A stretch of DNA of 50,250 bases from Anaerolineae bacterium (lineage in GTDB: Bacteria > Chloroflexota > Anaerolineae > Promineifilales > Promineifilaceae): contig JANQGC010000006.1 of the NCBI GenBank assembly GCA_028277515.1, positions 1 through 50,250 on the forward strand, in the 5' to 3' direction. Below the pieces are notes generated by a model. That model was given only the letters and a program-made list of their open reading frames with translations, was not told the DNA's origin and did no database searches. The position numbers and the translations under genes were made by a program. The stretch's first letter is position 1, and each line of letters opens with the position of its first letter. This document shows positions 1-7,619 of the stretch, piece after piece.

Positions 1-116
1 ATGATGGAAAGAAAGAGTTAATCGGGCATAACAACTTAGATGCTGCATTAAAATCATTATCTGCCGAACGAGACGCGATTACTTGGATTGATGAGGTCGA
101 AGAAGCGTCAGCCTAA
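1..116 (+). CDS. 3' end of an unidentified gene (partial)
   Basis: Reading frame 3 is open from the left edge and closes with TAA at 114-116, giving about 37 C-terminal residues that end in an acidic stretch (WIDEVEEASA). There is no start codon in the visible part that would make this a complete gene, so it is the tail of a gene lying mostly outside the window. The tail converges on the reverse-strand sulfotransferase, whose stop codon is only three bases away. No family could be recognised from so few residues. Confidence 0.5.
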   Translation, partial: DGKKELIGHNNLDAALKSLSAERDAITWIDEVEEASA

Positions 117-119
117 CTA

Positions 120-1022
120 CTAGCCATATCGAAATCGGCCGTAAGCATAACCAATAGATTGCTTTATTTTTCGCGCACGAACATCAAAATCACTCATTCG
201 TATATCCGGATCTTGATAATTGTTGCCGGCTTTTGCCCCGATGTCATAAGAGTTTAGTAATCTGAGAATCCTGGAAATAAGTGGGGAATCAACCATACGG
301 CGATCAATCTCCCTCATCAGGTCAGGATCATCGACTGGCCGGTAGTAAATTTGTTGATATTCTGTTGATTCTCTCTTTGTAATTTCTTCCGTAATTGCAA
401 TTGGCTGCTTATCCAGATGAATTCGCGCCGAGGAATTTCCAAAAAGTAAGTGATGCCGCTTTTCCCAATACTTCTCTTTTCCTTCAAAGTAAGGAATGTC
501 CAAATAGCGGCAAATTTCCTCTAGCGTATTGGGATTGTTGACATATTCCTCATATTTTACAGAACGCCACTTGCCAACAAGAGAATAATACAACCGGTGG
601 TAAACGACCCAGGTCCTCTCCCACTCATCGTAGATACCTCTTTTCTTAAAAGATTGGGCCAGTTCATGCGGGGTTTTCCAAATAAGAATATTTTTTGTCT
701 GGATGCCTTGTTTTGTCAACGTTTGGGTTTGTTGTTGAATCCAATACGGATCTTTGCTTGAATCAACAATAAAATTTACTTCCGGCTTCAATTTAAAAAT
801 CGTCTGATATATTTGGTCCTCCCCGTTCTCTTTCACTATCTGCCAAATACGACATTCCTCATCGCCGCATCCACATTGCGGGTTAATATGATGCGGCCGA
901 AATGGATTGAAAAACGCATAAACCTCACCGCAGGAAAAACCGGCCGGATCATTGGCGAGCGTCATATCAAAAAAAGTGGAACCGCTATAAGATGTACTGC
1001 CAACAAAAATTACTTTTTTCAT
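120..1022 (-). CDS. Sulfotransferase family protein
   Basis: A 300-residue protein resembling PAPS-dependent sulfotransferases, which move a sulfuryl group from PAPS to a hydroxyl or amino group, often on a glycan or lipid. The N-terminus has the 5'-phosphosulfate-loop pattern GSTSYSGST (residues 8-16), and a VDSSK segment near residues 86-90 sits where the 3'-phosphate-binding region is expected. A cysteine-rich CGCGDEEC stretch (about 50-57) is typical of bacterial members of this group. The start ATG is at 1022 with only a weak ribosome-binding site. It faces away from the nucleotide-sugar cluster across an intergenic region holding a family 1 palindromic element. Acceptor unknown; a surface sugar is plausible from context (inference). 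Confidence 0.8.
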   Translation of the reverse strand: MKKVIFVGSTSYSGSTFFDMTLANDPAGFSCGEVYAFFNPFRPHHINPQCGCGDEECRIWQIVKENGEDQIYQTIFKLKPEVNFIVDSSKDPYWIQQQTQTLTKQGIQTKNILIWKTPHELAQSFKKRGIYDEWERTWVVYHRLYYSLVGKWRSVKYEEYVNNPNTLEEICRYLDIPYFEGKEKYWEKRHHLLFGNSSARIHLDKQPIAITEEITKRESTEYQQIYYRPVDDPDLMREIDRRMVDSPLISRILRLLNSYDIGAKAGNNYQDPDIRMSDFDVRARKIKQSIGYAYGRFRYG

Positions 1023-1102
1023 ACTTCAAATTCTCAATGTGCATTTATAATACACTCCCCTCGCACTCGAACCAAGTCTTCCTCTTTTCACCAGGTACGT
1101 TC

Positions 1103-1165
1103 AAGTGACAGTCACTTTGATTTATTCATTATCTCTTGATAATAACTTTTAAGTGACTGTCACTT
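1103..1165. repeat. Family 1 paired-palindrome element, copy 1
   Basis: Two 15-bp perfect palindromes around a single central base, AAGTGACAGTCACTT (1103-1117) and AAGTGACTGTCACTT (1151-1165), flank a 33-bp AT-rich spacer. The arms are also reverse complements of each other. Arm centres are 48 bp apart. The element lies in the divergent region between the sulfotransferase and rfbF. Similar copies occur at 22216-22277 and 43389-43447. It could be a regulator-binding site or a small dispersed repeat. Confidence 0.85.
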
Positions 1166-1251
1166 CCAGCACCTTGAATTTATTATTTCTCTGCCAATTC
1201 CAAGCTAGACCTGAACCGTAAGGTTTTATGATAGAATCAGGTGGTTTTATA

Positions 1252-1329
1252 ATGAATAGATATAGTTTGTTAGGAGATTTACAAGCAAGTTTAAAAGCGA
1301 TATTTCGAGCCTTATACACTGATTCTTAA
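1252..1329 (+). CDS. Possible 25-residue leader peptide upstream of rfbF
   Basis: A short ORF begins with ATG seven bases after a good ribosome-binding site (AGGTGG, 1239-1244) and ends with TAA at 1327-1329. The stop codon overlaps the AAGGAG ribosome-binding site of rfbF (1328-1333), an arrangement suited to translational coupling. It is in a different frame from rfbF. The peptide (MNRYSLLGDLQ... ending YTDS) has an amphipathic middle and no recognisable family. It could be a leader peptide, a small protein, or chance; the start signal and the stop/RBS overlap are the only support. Confidence 0.4.
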   Translation: MNRYSLLGDLQASLKAIFRALYTDS

Positions 1330-1340
1330 GGAGTTTATTT

Positions 1341-2111
1341 ATGAAAGTGGGGATCCTGGCCGGAGGATTTGGATCACGGCTGGCTGAGGAAACAGAAATA
1401 AAACCAAAACCGATGGTTGAAATTGGCGGTAAACCAATTTTGTGGCATATCATGATGATTTATTCTCATTATGGCTTCAATCAGTTTGCCATAGCATTGG
1501 GTTATAAAGGGCATGTCATTAAAAAGTACATGGTTGATTATTCTTCCCTAAGCAGTGATCTCACCGTTAATCTCAAGAATGGCCAAATTGACCGTCATGG
1601 GGAAAATGGGCAAGATTGGACGGTCGATTTGATTGACACCGGTCTCAACACCATGACCGGGGGACGAATCAAAAGGCTCATTCCATATATGGGCAACGAA
1701 ACCTTTATGATGACCTGGGGAGACGGTGTTGCCACTATTGATATCAAACAATTACTTGAGTTCCACCGGTCGCACGGAAAACTGGCAACTTTAACGGCCG
1801 TTCGGCCCCCTGCCCGCTATGGCCATCTCGAATTTGATGGGGATAACATTAAGCAATTCACCGAAAAACCGCAAACGGCCGAAGGTTGGATAAGCGGCGC
1901 CTTTTTCGTCCTTGAACCCGGGGTTTATGATTACATTGATGGAGATGATACTCAGTTTGAGAAAGAGCCACTGGAGCGATTGGCAGAAGATGGCCAACTC
2001 ATGGCCTATCGTCACACGGGTTATTGGCAGTGCATGGACACCCTGCGCGAGAAATATATTCTAGAAAACCTCTGGTCATCAGACTCAGCTCCCTGGAAAG
2101 TCTGGAGTTAA
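1341..2111 (+). CDS. rfbF: Glucose-1-phosphate cytidylyltransferase
   Basis: Makes CDP-glucose from glucose-1-phosphate and CTP, the entry step to CDP-hexoses used in surface polysaccharides. The 256-residue length matches the family. The nucleotidyltransferase signature LAGGFGSRL followed by KPKPMVEIGGKP (residues 6-32) is clear, with the TWGDGVA metal-binding region and the FTEKP and WISGAFF segments expected of RfbF. AAGGAG precedes the ATG by 7 bases. First large gene of a forward cluster with an SDR epimerase and two C-methyltransferases. The usual next enzyme, CDP-glucose 4,6-dehydratase (RfbG), is not seen in this window. A 16-bp palindrome overlaps the stop codon. Confidence 0.92.
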   Translation: MKVGILAGGFGSRLAEETEIKPKPMVEIGGKPILWHIMMIYSHYGFNQFAIALGYKGHVIKKYMVDYSSLSSDLTVNLKNGQIDRHGENGQDWTVDLIDTGLNTMTGGRIKRLIPYMGNETFMMTWGDGVATIDIKQLLEFHRSHGKLATLTAVRPPARYGHLEFDGDNIKQFTEKPQTAEGWISGAFFVLEPGVYDYIDGDDTQFEKEPLERLAEDGQLMAYRHTGYWQCMDTLREKYILENLWSSDSAPWKVWS

Positions 2112-2123
2112 GATCGATCTTAA
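2108..2123. repeat. 16-bp perfect palindrome over the rfbF stop codon
   Basis: TTAAGATCGATCTTAA reads the same on both strands and includes the TAA stop of rfbF (2109-2111). It could form a short hairpin with a TCGA loop or serve as a protein-binding site. No T-run follows, so it is not a standard terminator. Confidence 0.6.
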
Positions 2124-2240
2124 GTCCAAAACAGTAAGATCACAAAGTATCTGAGGCATAACAGAAAAAGATATAACAATCCGAGCAAAATGGATTAAAT
2201 ATAAATCCTAAGTTCAAATAGCAAATCAAAGGAGCAAAGA

Positions 2241-3284
2241 ATGCGGGTATTAGTTACAGGACACAACGGCTATGTAGGCACTATTTTAGTCCCCATGTTA
2301 CTGGAAGAAGGGTATGAAGTCGTTGGTTTAGACACCAACTTATTCGAGGGATCAACCTTTGGTGAAAATAATAAAACTGAAGATGTGCCCATGATTAAAA
2401 AAGATGTTCGTGACGTTGAATTAGTTGATGTCGACGGCTTTGATGCCATCTTACATTTAGCTGGTCTTTCAAACGATCCGCTCGGCGATCTGAATCCGGA
2501 CCTCACCTATGAAATAAATTACAAAGCCTCTCTCCGACTGGCTGAAATGGCCAAAGAAGTCGGCGTAGAGCGCTTCGTTTTTTCATCATCATGCAGCAAC
2601 TATGGAGCAGGTGGAGAGGATTGGCTCGACGAGACCTCAACCTTTAATCCCGTCACCCCATACGGTCATTCCAAAGTTTATGTTGAGCGTGATGTTGCCA
2701 AACTTGCAGATGACAATTTCCACCCCACCTTTTTGCGCAGCTCGACCGCTTATGGTGTCTCCCCTCGCCTGCGTTTTGACCTGGTTTTGAACAACTTAAC
2801 AGCCTGGGCATACACCACGGGTCTTGTTTACTTAAAGAGTGATGGCACACCTTGGCGTCCAATCGTCCATGTGGAAGATATGTCACTCGCTTTTGTGGCC
2901 GCACTAAAGGCTCCGATTGAGATCATCCACAATGAAGCGTTTAACGTCGGGCGTCCGGAAGAAAATTACCGGATCAGCGAACTAGCCGAAATTGTCGCCG
3001 AAACAGTTCCCGACAGCCGCGTTGAATATGCCGAAGGAGCCGGCCCCGATACAAGATGCTATCGCGTTGATAGCAGCAAAATTGCAAATATGTTACCTGA
3101 CTATAATCCCAAATGGGATGCTCGTATGGGTGCTAAAGAATTATATGATGCCTATCAACAAGTTGGCCTCGTATTGGATGAGTTTGAAGGTCCGCGTTAC
3201 CGGCGGATTCATCATATCAAGAAACTGATCGCCGATGGCCGCCTTGATGAATCATTGCGCTGGCGAGAGCCGCAGCTTGCCTAA
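2241..3284 (+). CDS. NAD-dependent epimerase/dehydratase (extended SDR family)
   Basis: A 347-residue nucleotide-sugar SDR. It shows the Rossmann motif GHNGYVG (residues 7-13), a catalytic serine region FSSSCSNYG (about 114-122) and the active-site Y141xxxK145. The serine motif looks like that of UDP-glucose 4-epimerases and lacks the adjacent Asp-Glu pair typical of 4,6-dehydratases, so an epimerase role is more likely than dehydration. AGGAG lies seven bases before the ATG. Being just after rfbF and before two C-methyltransferases, it probably acts on a CDP-sugar or derived sugar, but the substrate cannot be told from sequence. A strong hairpin with a T-run follows about 45 bp downstream. 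Confidence 0.85.
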   Translation: MRVLVTGHNGYVGTILVPMLLEEGYEVVGLDTNLFEGSTFGENNKTEDVPMIKKDVRDVELVDVDGFDAILHLAGLSNDPLGDLNPDLTYEINYKASLRLAEMAKEVGVERFVFSSSCSNYGAGGEDWLDETSTFNPVTPYGHSKVYVERDVAKLADDNFHPTFLRSSTAYGVSPRLRFDLVLNNLTAWAYTTGLVYLKSDGTPWRPIVHVEDMSLAFVAALKAPIEIIHNEAFNVGRPEENYRISELAEIVAETVPDSRVEYAEGAGPDTRCYRVDSSKIANMLPDYNPKWDARMGAKELYDAYQQVGLVLDEFEGPRYRRIHHIKKLIADGRLDESLRWREPQLA

Positions 3285-3329
3285 CCTTTAATAGTTATTA
3301 GGGCTTACAAACATTAAGCATGATGAAGA

Positions 3330-3364
3330 AGCGCTACGTCAGCGACGTGGCGTTTCATTTTTTT
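3330..3364 (+). terminator. Intrinsic terminator or attenuator before the methyltransferase gene
   Basis: CGCTACGTC (3332-3340) pairs with GACGTGGCG (3344-3352) around an AGC triloop, nine pairs with one G-U, extendable by A/T pairs, followed by TTTCATTTTTTT (3353-3364). The T-run ends directly at the ribosome-binding site GGAG (3365-3368) of the next gene. It could end transcripts from the epimerase gene or control read-through into the methyltransferases. Confidence 0.75.
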
Positions 3365-3373
3365 GGAGAACGA

Positions 3374-4609
3374 ATGAGTATTTATAAAAACGAACAGGTG
3401 TGTCGCGCTTCTGGCTCCAAGAACCTTCAAACCATCATTGAGTTTGGAGAAACCCCCTTAGCTGATCGCCTGCTGACTAAAGATCAACTGGATGATCCGG
3501 AGCTTATAGCGCCTTTAACATTGGTTTTTTGTCCGGATTCAGCCCTGGCGCAAATTAAGGAAACCGTCGATCCCGAAATTCTTTTCTACGCCGAATACCC
3601 TTACTTCTCTTCGGTATCGCCCTCTCTTTTACGTCATTTTCGGGAAAGCGCTGAATACATCATGGAAACAAGGGAGTTAAACAGCGACAGCTTGGTGGTC
3701 GAGGCCGCCAGCAATGATGGATACATGTTGAAAAATTTTCATGAGCAAGGAATTCCTGTCTTGGGTATTGATCCGGCAAAAGCGCCGGCAAAAGCGGCAC
3801 AAGAGGAAGGTATCCCGACCATGATAACCTTCTTCAGCGAATCCTTAGCAGAGAAATTAAAGCAAGAAGGGAAATCAGCCGACATATTTTTAGCTAATAA
3901 TGTTTTGGCCCATGTTCCGGACTTAAATGGCTTTGTCGCCGGAATAAAAACCATTTTGAAAGAATCAGGAATGGCGGTAATTGAAGTTCCGTATGTCGTC
4001 GATCTTGTCGATCATGGCGAATTTGACACAATTTATCACCAACACCTTTGCTATTTCTCCGTAACAGCTTTAGACAGGCTTTTTAAACGCCACGACTTGT
4101 TTTTAAATCACGTCAAACGTGTGTCTATCCATGGCGGTTCCTTGCGGTTATTTATTGAACCAGTAGAACAGCCGCAGGAGTCCGTGATAAATTTACTCGT
4201 CCAAGAGCAAGAGCGTAAAGTCGATCGCATTGATTATTATCGTGATTTTGCCCAGCGTGTGAGCCAGATCAAGGGATCCCTGTTAAACATTTTGCATGAA
4301 CGTAAGGCCAGGGGAGAATCTATTGCCGCTTATGGAGCAGCGGCGAAGGCAACCACTCTTTTGGCCTACTGCGGCATTGATAAAAATCTGGTCGATTATG
4401 TGGTGGATCTAAATCCCTATAAACACGGCCGTTTCATGGGCGGAAATCATTTTCCCATCTATCCAACAGATAAGTTATTAGCGGATCAGCCAGATAATGT
4501 TCTACTGCTTGCCTGGAACTTTGCCGAAGAAATCATGCGCCAGCAGTCAGAATATCGCTCACGCGGGGGCCGGTTCATCATTCCCATCCCCGAACCGAAA
4601 ATCTTATAG
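3374..4609 (+). CDS. Class I SAM-dependent C-methyltransferase-type protein (first copy)
   Basis: A 411-residue protein with the three-part layout of sugar C-methyltransferases such as TylC3 and NovU: an N-terminal putative zinc-binding domain, a SAM-binding Rossmann domain ([12 protein letters not shown]) and a C-terminal domain ([12 protein letters not shown]). Conserved active-site segments are visible: [14 protein letters not shown] and [10 protein letters not shown]. The family methylates ketosugar carbons. An upstream in-frame ATG at 3320 was rejected because it lies before a terminator-like hairpin and has no ribosome-binding site, whereas GGAG sits five bases before the ATG at 3374. 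Nine bases separate it from the second methyltransferase. A role in making a branched-chain CDP-sugar is inferred from neighbours. Confidence 0.85.
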   Translation: MSIYKNEQVCRASGSKNLQTIIEFGETPLADRLLTKDQLDDPELIAPLTLVFCPDSALAQIKETVDPEILFYAEYPYFSSVSPSLLRHFRESAEYIMETRELNSDSLVVEAASNDGYMLKNFHEQGIPVLGIDPAKAPAKAAQEEGIPTMITFFSESLAEKLKQEGKSADIFLANNVLAHVPDLNGFVAGIKTILKESGMAVIEVPYVVDLVDHGEFDTIYHQHLCYFSVTALDRLFKRHDLFLNHVKRVSIHGGSLRLFIEPVEQPQESVINLLVQEQERKVDRIDYYRDFAQRVSQIKGSLLNILHERKARGESIAAYGAAAKATTLLAYCGIDKNLVDYVVDLNPYKHGRFMGGNHFPIYPTDKLLADQPDNVLLLAWNFAEEIMRQQSEYRSRGGRFIIPIPEPKIL

Positions 4610-4618
4610 GAGAGGCGC

Positions 4619-5812
4619 ATGAGCAAAATCGTAGCTTGTCCAAACTGCGGATCTTCCGGCATGACCCCATTTTATGAAATTGATGATGTGCCGGTTCACA
4701 GTGTCCTTCTGATGCCCACCCAAGAAAAAGCCACATCCTATCCAACAGGAGACATCCATTTGGCCTTTTGCTCACTTTGCGGCTTCATTTCCAATGTGGC
4801 ATTTAACCCCGAACTGCACGAATATTCCTTAAGATATGAGGCAACACAGAGCTATTCGCCAACCTTCAATCGCTTTCATCAAGACCTCGCCCAGAGCTTG
4901 ATTGACCGCTATGATTTACAGAGGAAAAAAATCATTGAAATCGGTTGTGGTAATGGGGAATTTTTAATTCTGTTATGTCATTTAGGAGACAATACCGGAA
5001 TTGGTTTCGACCCGGCTTATGACGAATCAAGAATAGAGCATGAAGCAAAAAAGCAGATCACCTTTATCCAGGACTTTTATGGTGAAAAATATGCAAAGGT
5101 TGCCGGTGATTTTGTTTGCTGCAAGATGACCTTAGAGCATATTCCGCAGACGGCCGATTTTCTTTCCACAGTTCGCCGTTCAATCGGTGATAACCTGGAT
5201 ACCACCGTATTCTTTCAAATTCCAAACGCCGGATATGTATTGGATGAAGTTGCCTTCTGGGATATATATTATGAACATTGCTCCTACTTCACAACTGCTT
5301 CCCTGACCCATCTCTTTTTGCATACCGGATTCGACGTTCTCAACGTTTTCACGGAATATGACGATCAATACTTAATGATTGAAGCCCGGCCTTCAAAATC
5401 AGGTTTTGATAAAAAAGAAAATGTTGATCCATTGCTGGTTGATCAGGTAAAAAATAAAGTCAACTTCTTTCAATCTCAAATCAAAGAAAGAACTAAAAAT
5501 TGGCGTACTCTGCTGGACGATCTCCATAGCCGATCTCAGAAAGTTGTCATTTGGGGTTCCGGCTCGAAAGGGGTTGCGTTTTTGACAACATTAAAAGTCA
5601 AAGACGAAATTCAATTTGCCGTGGATATTAACCCGCATAAACATGGCACCTTTATGGCTGGTTCCGGACATAAAATCGTTTCTCCTCAGTTTTTGGCTGA
5701 GTACCGACCCGATGTTGTCATCGTCATGAATCCCGTGTACCGTGATGAGATCCAGAAGGATTTAGAAAACATGAACCTCTCACCCAAAATGATGAGTGTG
5801 CAATGGGCTTAG
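4619..5812 (+). CDS. Class I SAM-dependent methyltransferase (second, divergent copy)
   Basis: A 397-residue relative of the preceding gene. It starts with a CPNCG...CSLCG pair of zinc-type knuckles, then a SAM-binding motif IIEIGCGNGEFL, a WDIYYEHCSYFT segment matching the YHEHxSYF active-site pattern, and a C-terminal Rossmann-like domain (VVIWGSGSKGVAFL; VDINPHKHGTFM). It is less close to canonical sugar C-methyltransferases than its neighbour, so the reaction is uncertain. The ribosome-binding site GGAGAGG is just upstream. Its end overlaps the phosphatase gene by 10 bases, indicating one operon. The two copies may be successive methylations or an active/accessory pair (inference). Confidence 0.82.
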   Translation: MSKIVACPNCGSSGMTPFYEIDDVPVHSVLLMPTQEKATSYPTGDIHLAFCSLCGFISNVAFNPELHEYSLRYEATQSYSPTFNRFHQDLAQSLIDRYDLQRKKIIEIGCGNGEFLILLCHLGDNTGIGFDPAYDESRIEHEAKKQITFIQDFYGEKYAKVAGDFVCCKMTLEHIPQTADFLSTVRRSIGDNLDTTVFFQIPNAGYVLDEVAFWDIYYEHCSYFTTASLTHLFLHTGFDVLNVFTEYDDQYLMIEARPSKSGFDKKENVDPLLVDQVKNKVNFFQSQIKERTKNWRTLLDDLHSRSQKVVIWGSGSKGVAFLTTLKVKDEIQFAVDINPHKHGTFMAGSGHKIVSPQFLAEYRPDVVIVMNPVYRDEIQKDLENMNLSPKMMSVQWA

Positions 5813-6618
5813 AAAAATTATCGCAGACGGCCGAAAAAGCAGCCCGTGCTGCCGGAACTGTCATGCGAGAATATCTTGATAAACCAAACCAGGTCACAAA
5901 AAAAGGATTTCGCGATCTCGTAACCGACGCCGATATAGCAGCGCAGAAAACCATCACAAACACCATCCAGGAAGCCTATCCCACTCATGGCTTTTTAACC
6001 GAGGAAGAGGATACTGCCTTACCTTCCGGCGGCCCCATCCTCTGGATTATCGATCCCATTGATGGCACAACAAACTACAGTCGACACCTTCCCGTATTTT
6101 GCACTTCAATTGCGGCCGTTGAAAACAATAAACCAATCGGAGAAAAAAATGTTCTGGTCGGGGTGATATACGACCCCATGCGTGATGAATTATTTAGCGC
6201 AGTGAGAAATGGTAAAAATACAAGTAACAATAACCCTCTTCAAACAAGCCGGACTCATTCAATTGAGGGTTCCATCATCGGCCATGATTGGAATAGAGAT
6301 CCCCATTTACGCAAAAAAACATTACAAATCATCTCCCAATTAACAACCACGGCCGAATCCATCCGCACATTTGGGTCAGCGGCTTTAGCTTTAGCCTGGG
6401 TCGCTGCTGGCCGGTTAGATGGATATTACAATTATAGCTTAAACGCCTGGGACATGGCCGCCTCCAGCCTCATGATCGTTCAAGCAGGTGGCAAAATAAG
6501 TACAATGAGCGGAAAGGAACCAGATTTTTCAAATAACAAACAAATTGATTGTATTGCCGGCAATGCCTATTTGCATGATTCTTTGTTGTCACTGGTACCA
6601 ACAAAAGTTAATGATTAA
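5803..6618 (+). CDS. Inositol monophosphatase family protein
   Basis: A 271-residue Mg-dependent, lithium-sensitive-type phosphatase. The metal ligands are in place: EEED (67-70), DPIDGTTNY (84-92) and a later NAWDMAA segment near residue 212. The family removes phosphate from inositol phosphates, sugar phosphates or PAP. In this cluster a sugar-phosphate substrate, or PAP left over from the nearby sulfotransferase, would make sense, but nothing in the sequence decides it. The start overlaps the previous gene by 10 bases. The 86-bp gap that follows holds only a weak inverted repeat (AGGGTT/AACCCT). Confidence 0.85.
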   Translation: MGLEKLSQTAEKAARAAGTVMREYLDKPNQVTKKGFRDLVTDADIAAQKTITNTIQEAYPTHGFLTEEEDTALPSGGPILWIIDPIDGTTNYSRHLPVFCTSIAAVENNKPIGEKNVLVGVIYDPMRDELFSAVRNGKNTSNNNPLQTSRTHSIEGSIIGHDWNRDPHLRKKTLQIISQLTTTAESIRTFGSAALALAWVAAGRLDGYYNYSLNAWDMAASSLMIVQAGGKISTMSGKEPDFSNNKQIDCIAGNAYLHDSLLSLVPTKVND

Positions 6619-6704
6619 AAACAGGGTTATCATTCCAAAATCTTCGATTGTCAAACCCTAAACTTCCTAATAAACTATCTGAGTTAGTTTAAGGATTAGT
6701 CATC

Positions 6705-7619
6705 ATGCGTTGGCCTCATTACGAACACGTTTTTTTTGATTGTGATTCGACATTAACGACCATAGAAGGGATAGATTTCTTAGCCGAGGCGAATGGAAAA
6801 GGCTGGCGGGTTGAAGTCTTGACAAAAGCAGCTATGGACGGAGATGTGGAACTGGAAGATGTATACGAAAAGCGATTGCGTGCCGTAAAACCTACGAGAA
6901 AACAGATCCTCGACATTCGCAAGGCATACAAGAAAAATATCGTTGAAGACGCAAAAGAACTCATAGCAGCCCTGCAACATTTGAATCATCAGGTATATAT
7001 CATAAGTGGGGGCCTGCTTGAACCTGTCTCTGAATTTGGTGTATACCTGGGTGTAAAAAAGGAAAATATTCGTGCCGTTGGCGTTCAATACAACCAATTG
7101 TCAGGCCAATGGTGGGCGAATAGCAGCCAAAAATATCTAAGTTTTGAAGAAGGGTCCCTCACCATAAGCGATGGCAAAGCAAGAATCATAAAAGATTTAT
7201 TAGCTGGAAAAAGCGGACGCTCTCTCTTAATCGGAGATGGGCAAAGCGATTTATTAGCTGGACGAGCCGTCAACCTTTTTGTAGGTTATGGTGGTGTGCA
7301 AGCGCGAGAATCCGTGAAATCTCACGCACCTATTTTTATTGAATGCCCTAGTTTAGCCCCCCTGCTTCTGATAGCTGCGGGGCCAGCCTCATTATCATTT
7401 TTAAAGAGTGCTCAGTTCAACGGATTAGGACAACGAGCACTTGATTATTACAAAACAGGAGAAATAAAATTTAACGATGAACGGCTCAAAACAAAATTCA
7501 ACCAGGCAATCGAAGCAACATGTAAAACTCTTCATACCAGGACCGACAGAAGTTCGGCCGGAAATTTTAGACGCCCAGGCGCAATGGATGATTGGCCACC
7601 GGATGCCGGAGTGCGTTGA
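6705..7619 (+). CDS. serB: HAD-family phosphatase, SerB-like phosphoserine phosphatase
   Basis: A 304-residue HAD hydrolase with the nucleophile motif FFDCDSTLT (Asp at 12 and 14), motif II SGG (101-103), a DGKARII lysine region and the acidic motif IGDGQSDLLAG. These match phosphoserine phosphatases. Its position directly before a class V aminotransferase and serA supports the last step of serine synthesis. AAGGA precedes the ATG. The last 48 codons (7477-7619) run out of frame over the start of the aminotransferase and look like non-conserved read-through, so a natural long overlap or a small indel near 7460-7500 is possible. Substrate assignment rests mainly on context. Confidence 0.75.
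   Translation: MRWPHYEHVFFDCDSTLTTIEGIDFLAEANGKGWRVEVLTKAAMDGDVELEDVYEKRLRAVKPTRKQILDIRKAYKKNIVEDAKELIAALQHLNHQVYIISGGLLEPVSEFGVYLGVKKENIRAVGVQYNQLSGQWWANSSQKYLSFEEGSLTISDGKARIIKDLLAGKSGRSLLIGDGQSDLLAGRAVNLFVGYGGVQARESVKSHAPIFIECPSLAPLLLIAAGPASLSFLKSAQFNGLGQRALDYYKTGEIKFNDERLKTKFNQAIEATCKTLHTRTDRSSAGNFRRPGAMDDWPPDAGVR

Noticed and set aside
3320..3373. Upstream ATG start for the first methyltransferase
   Set aside because: The added 18 residues are encoded by a terminator-like hairpin and T-run, there is no ribosome-binding site, and GGAG sits correctly before ATG 3374.
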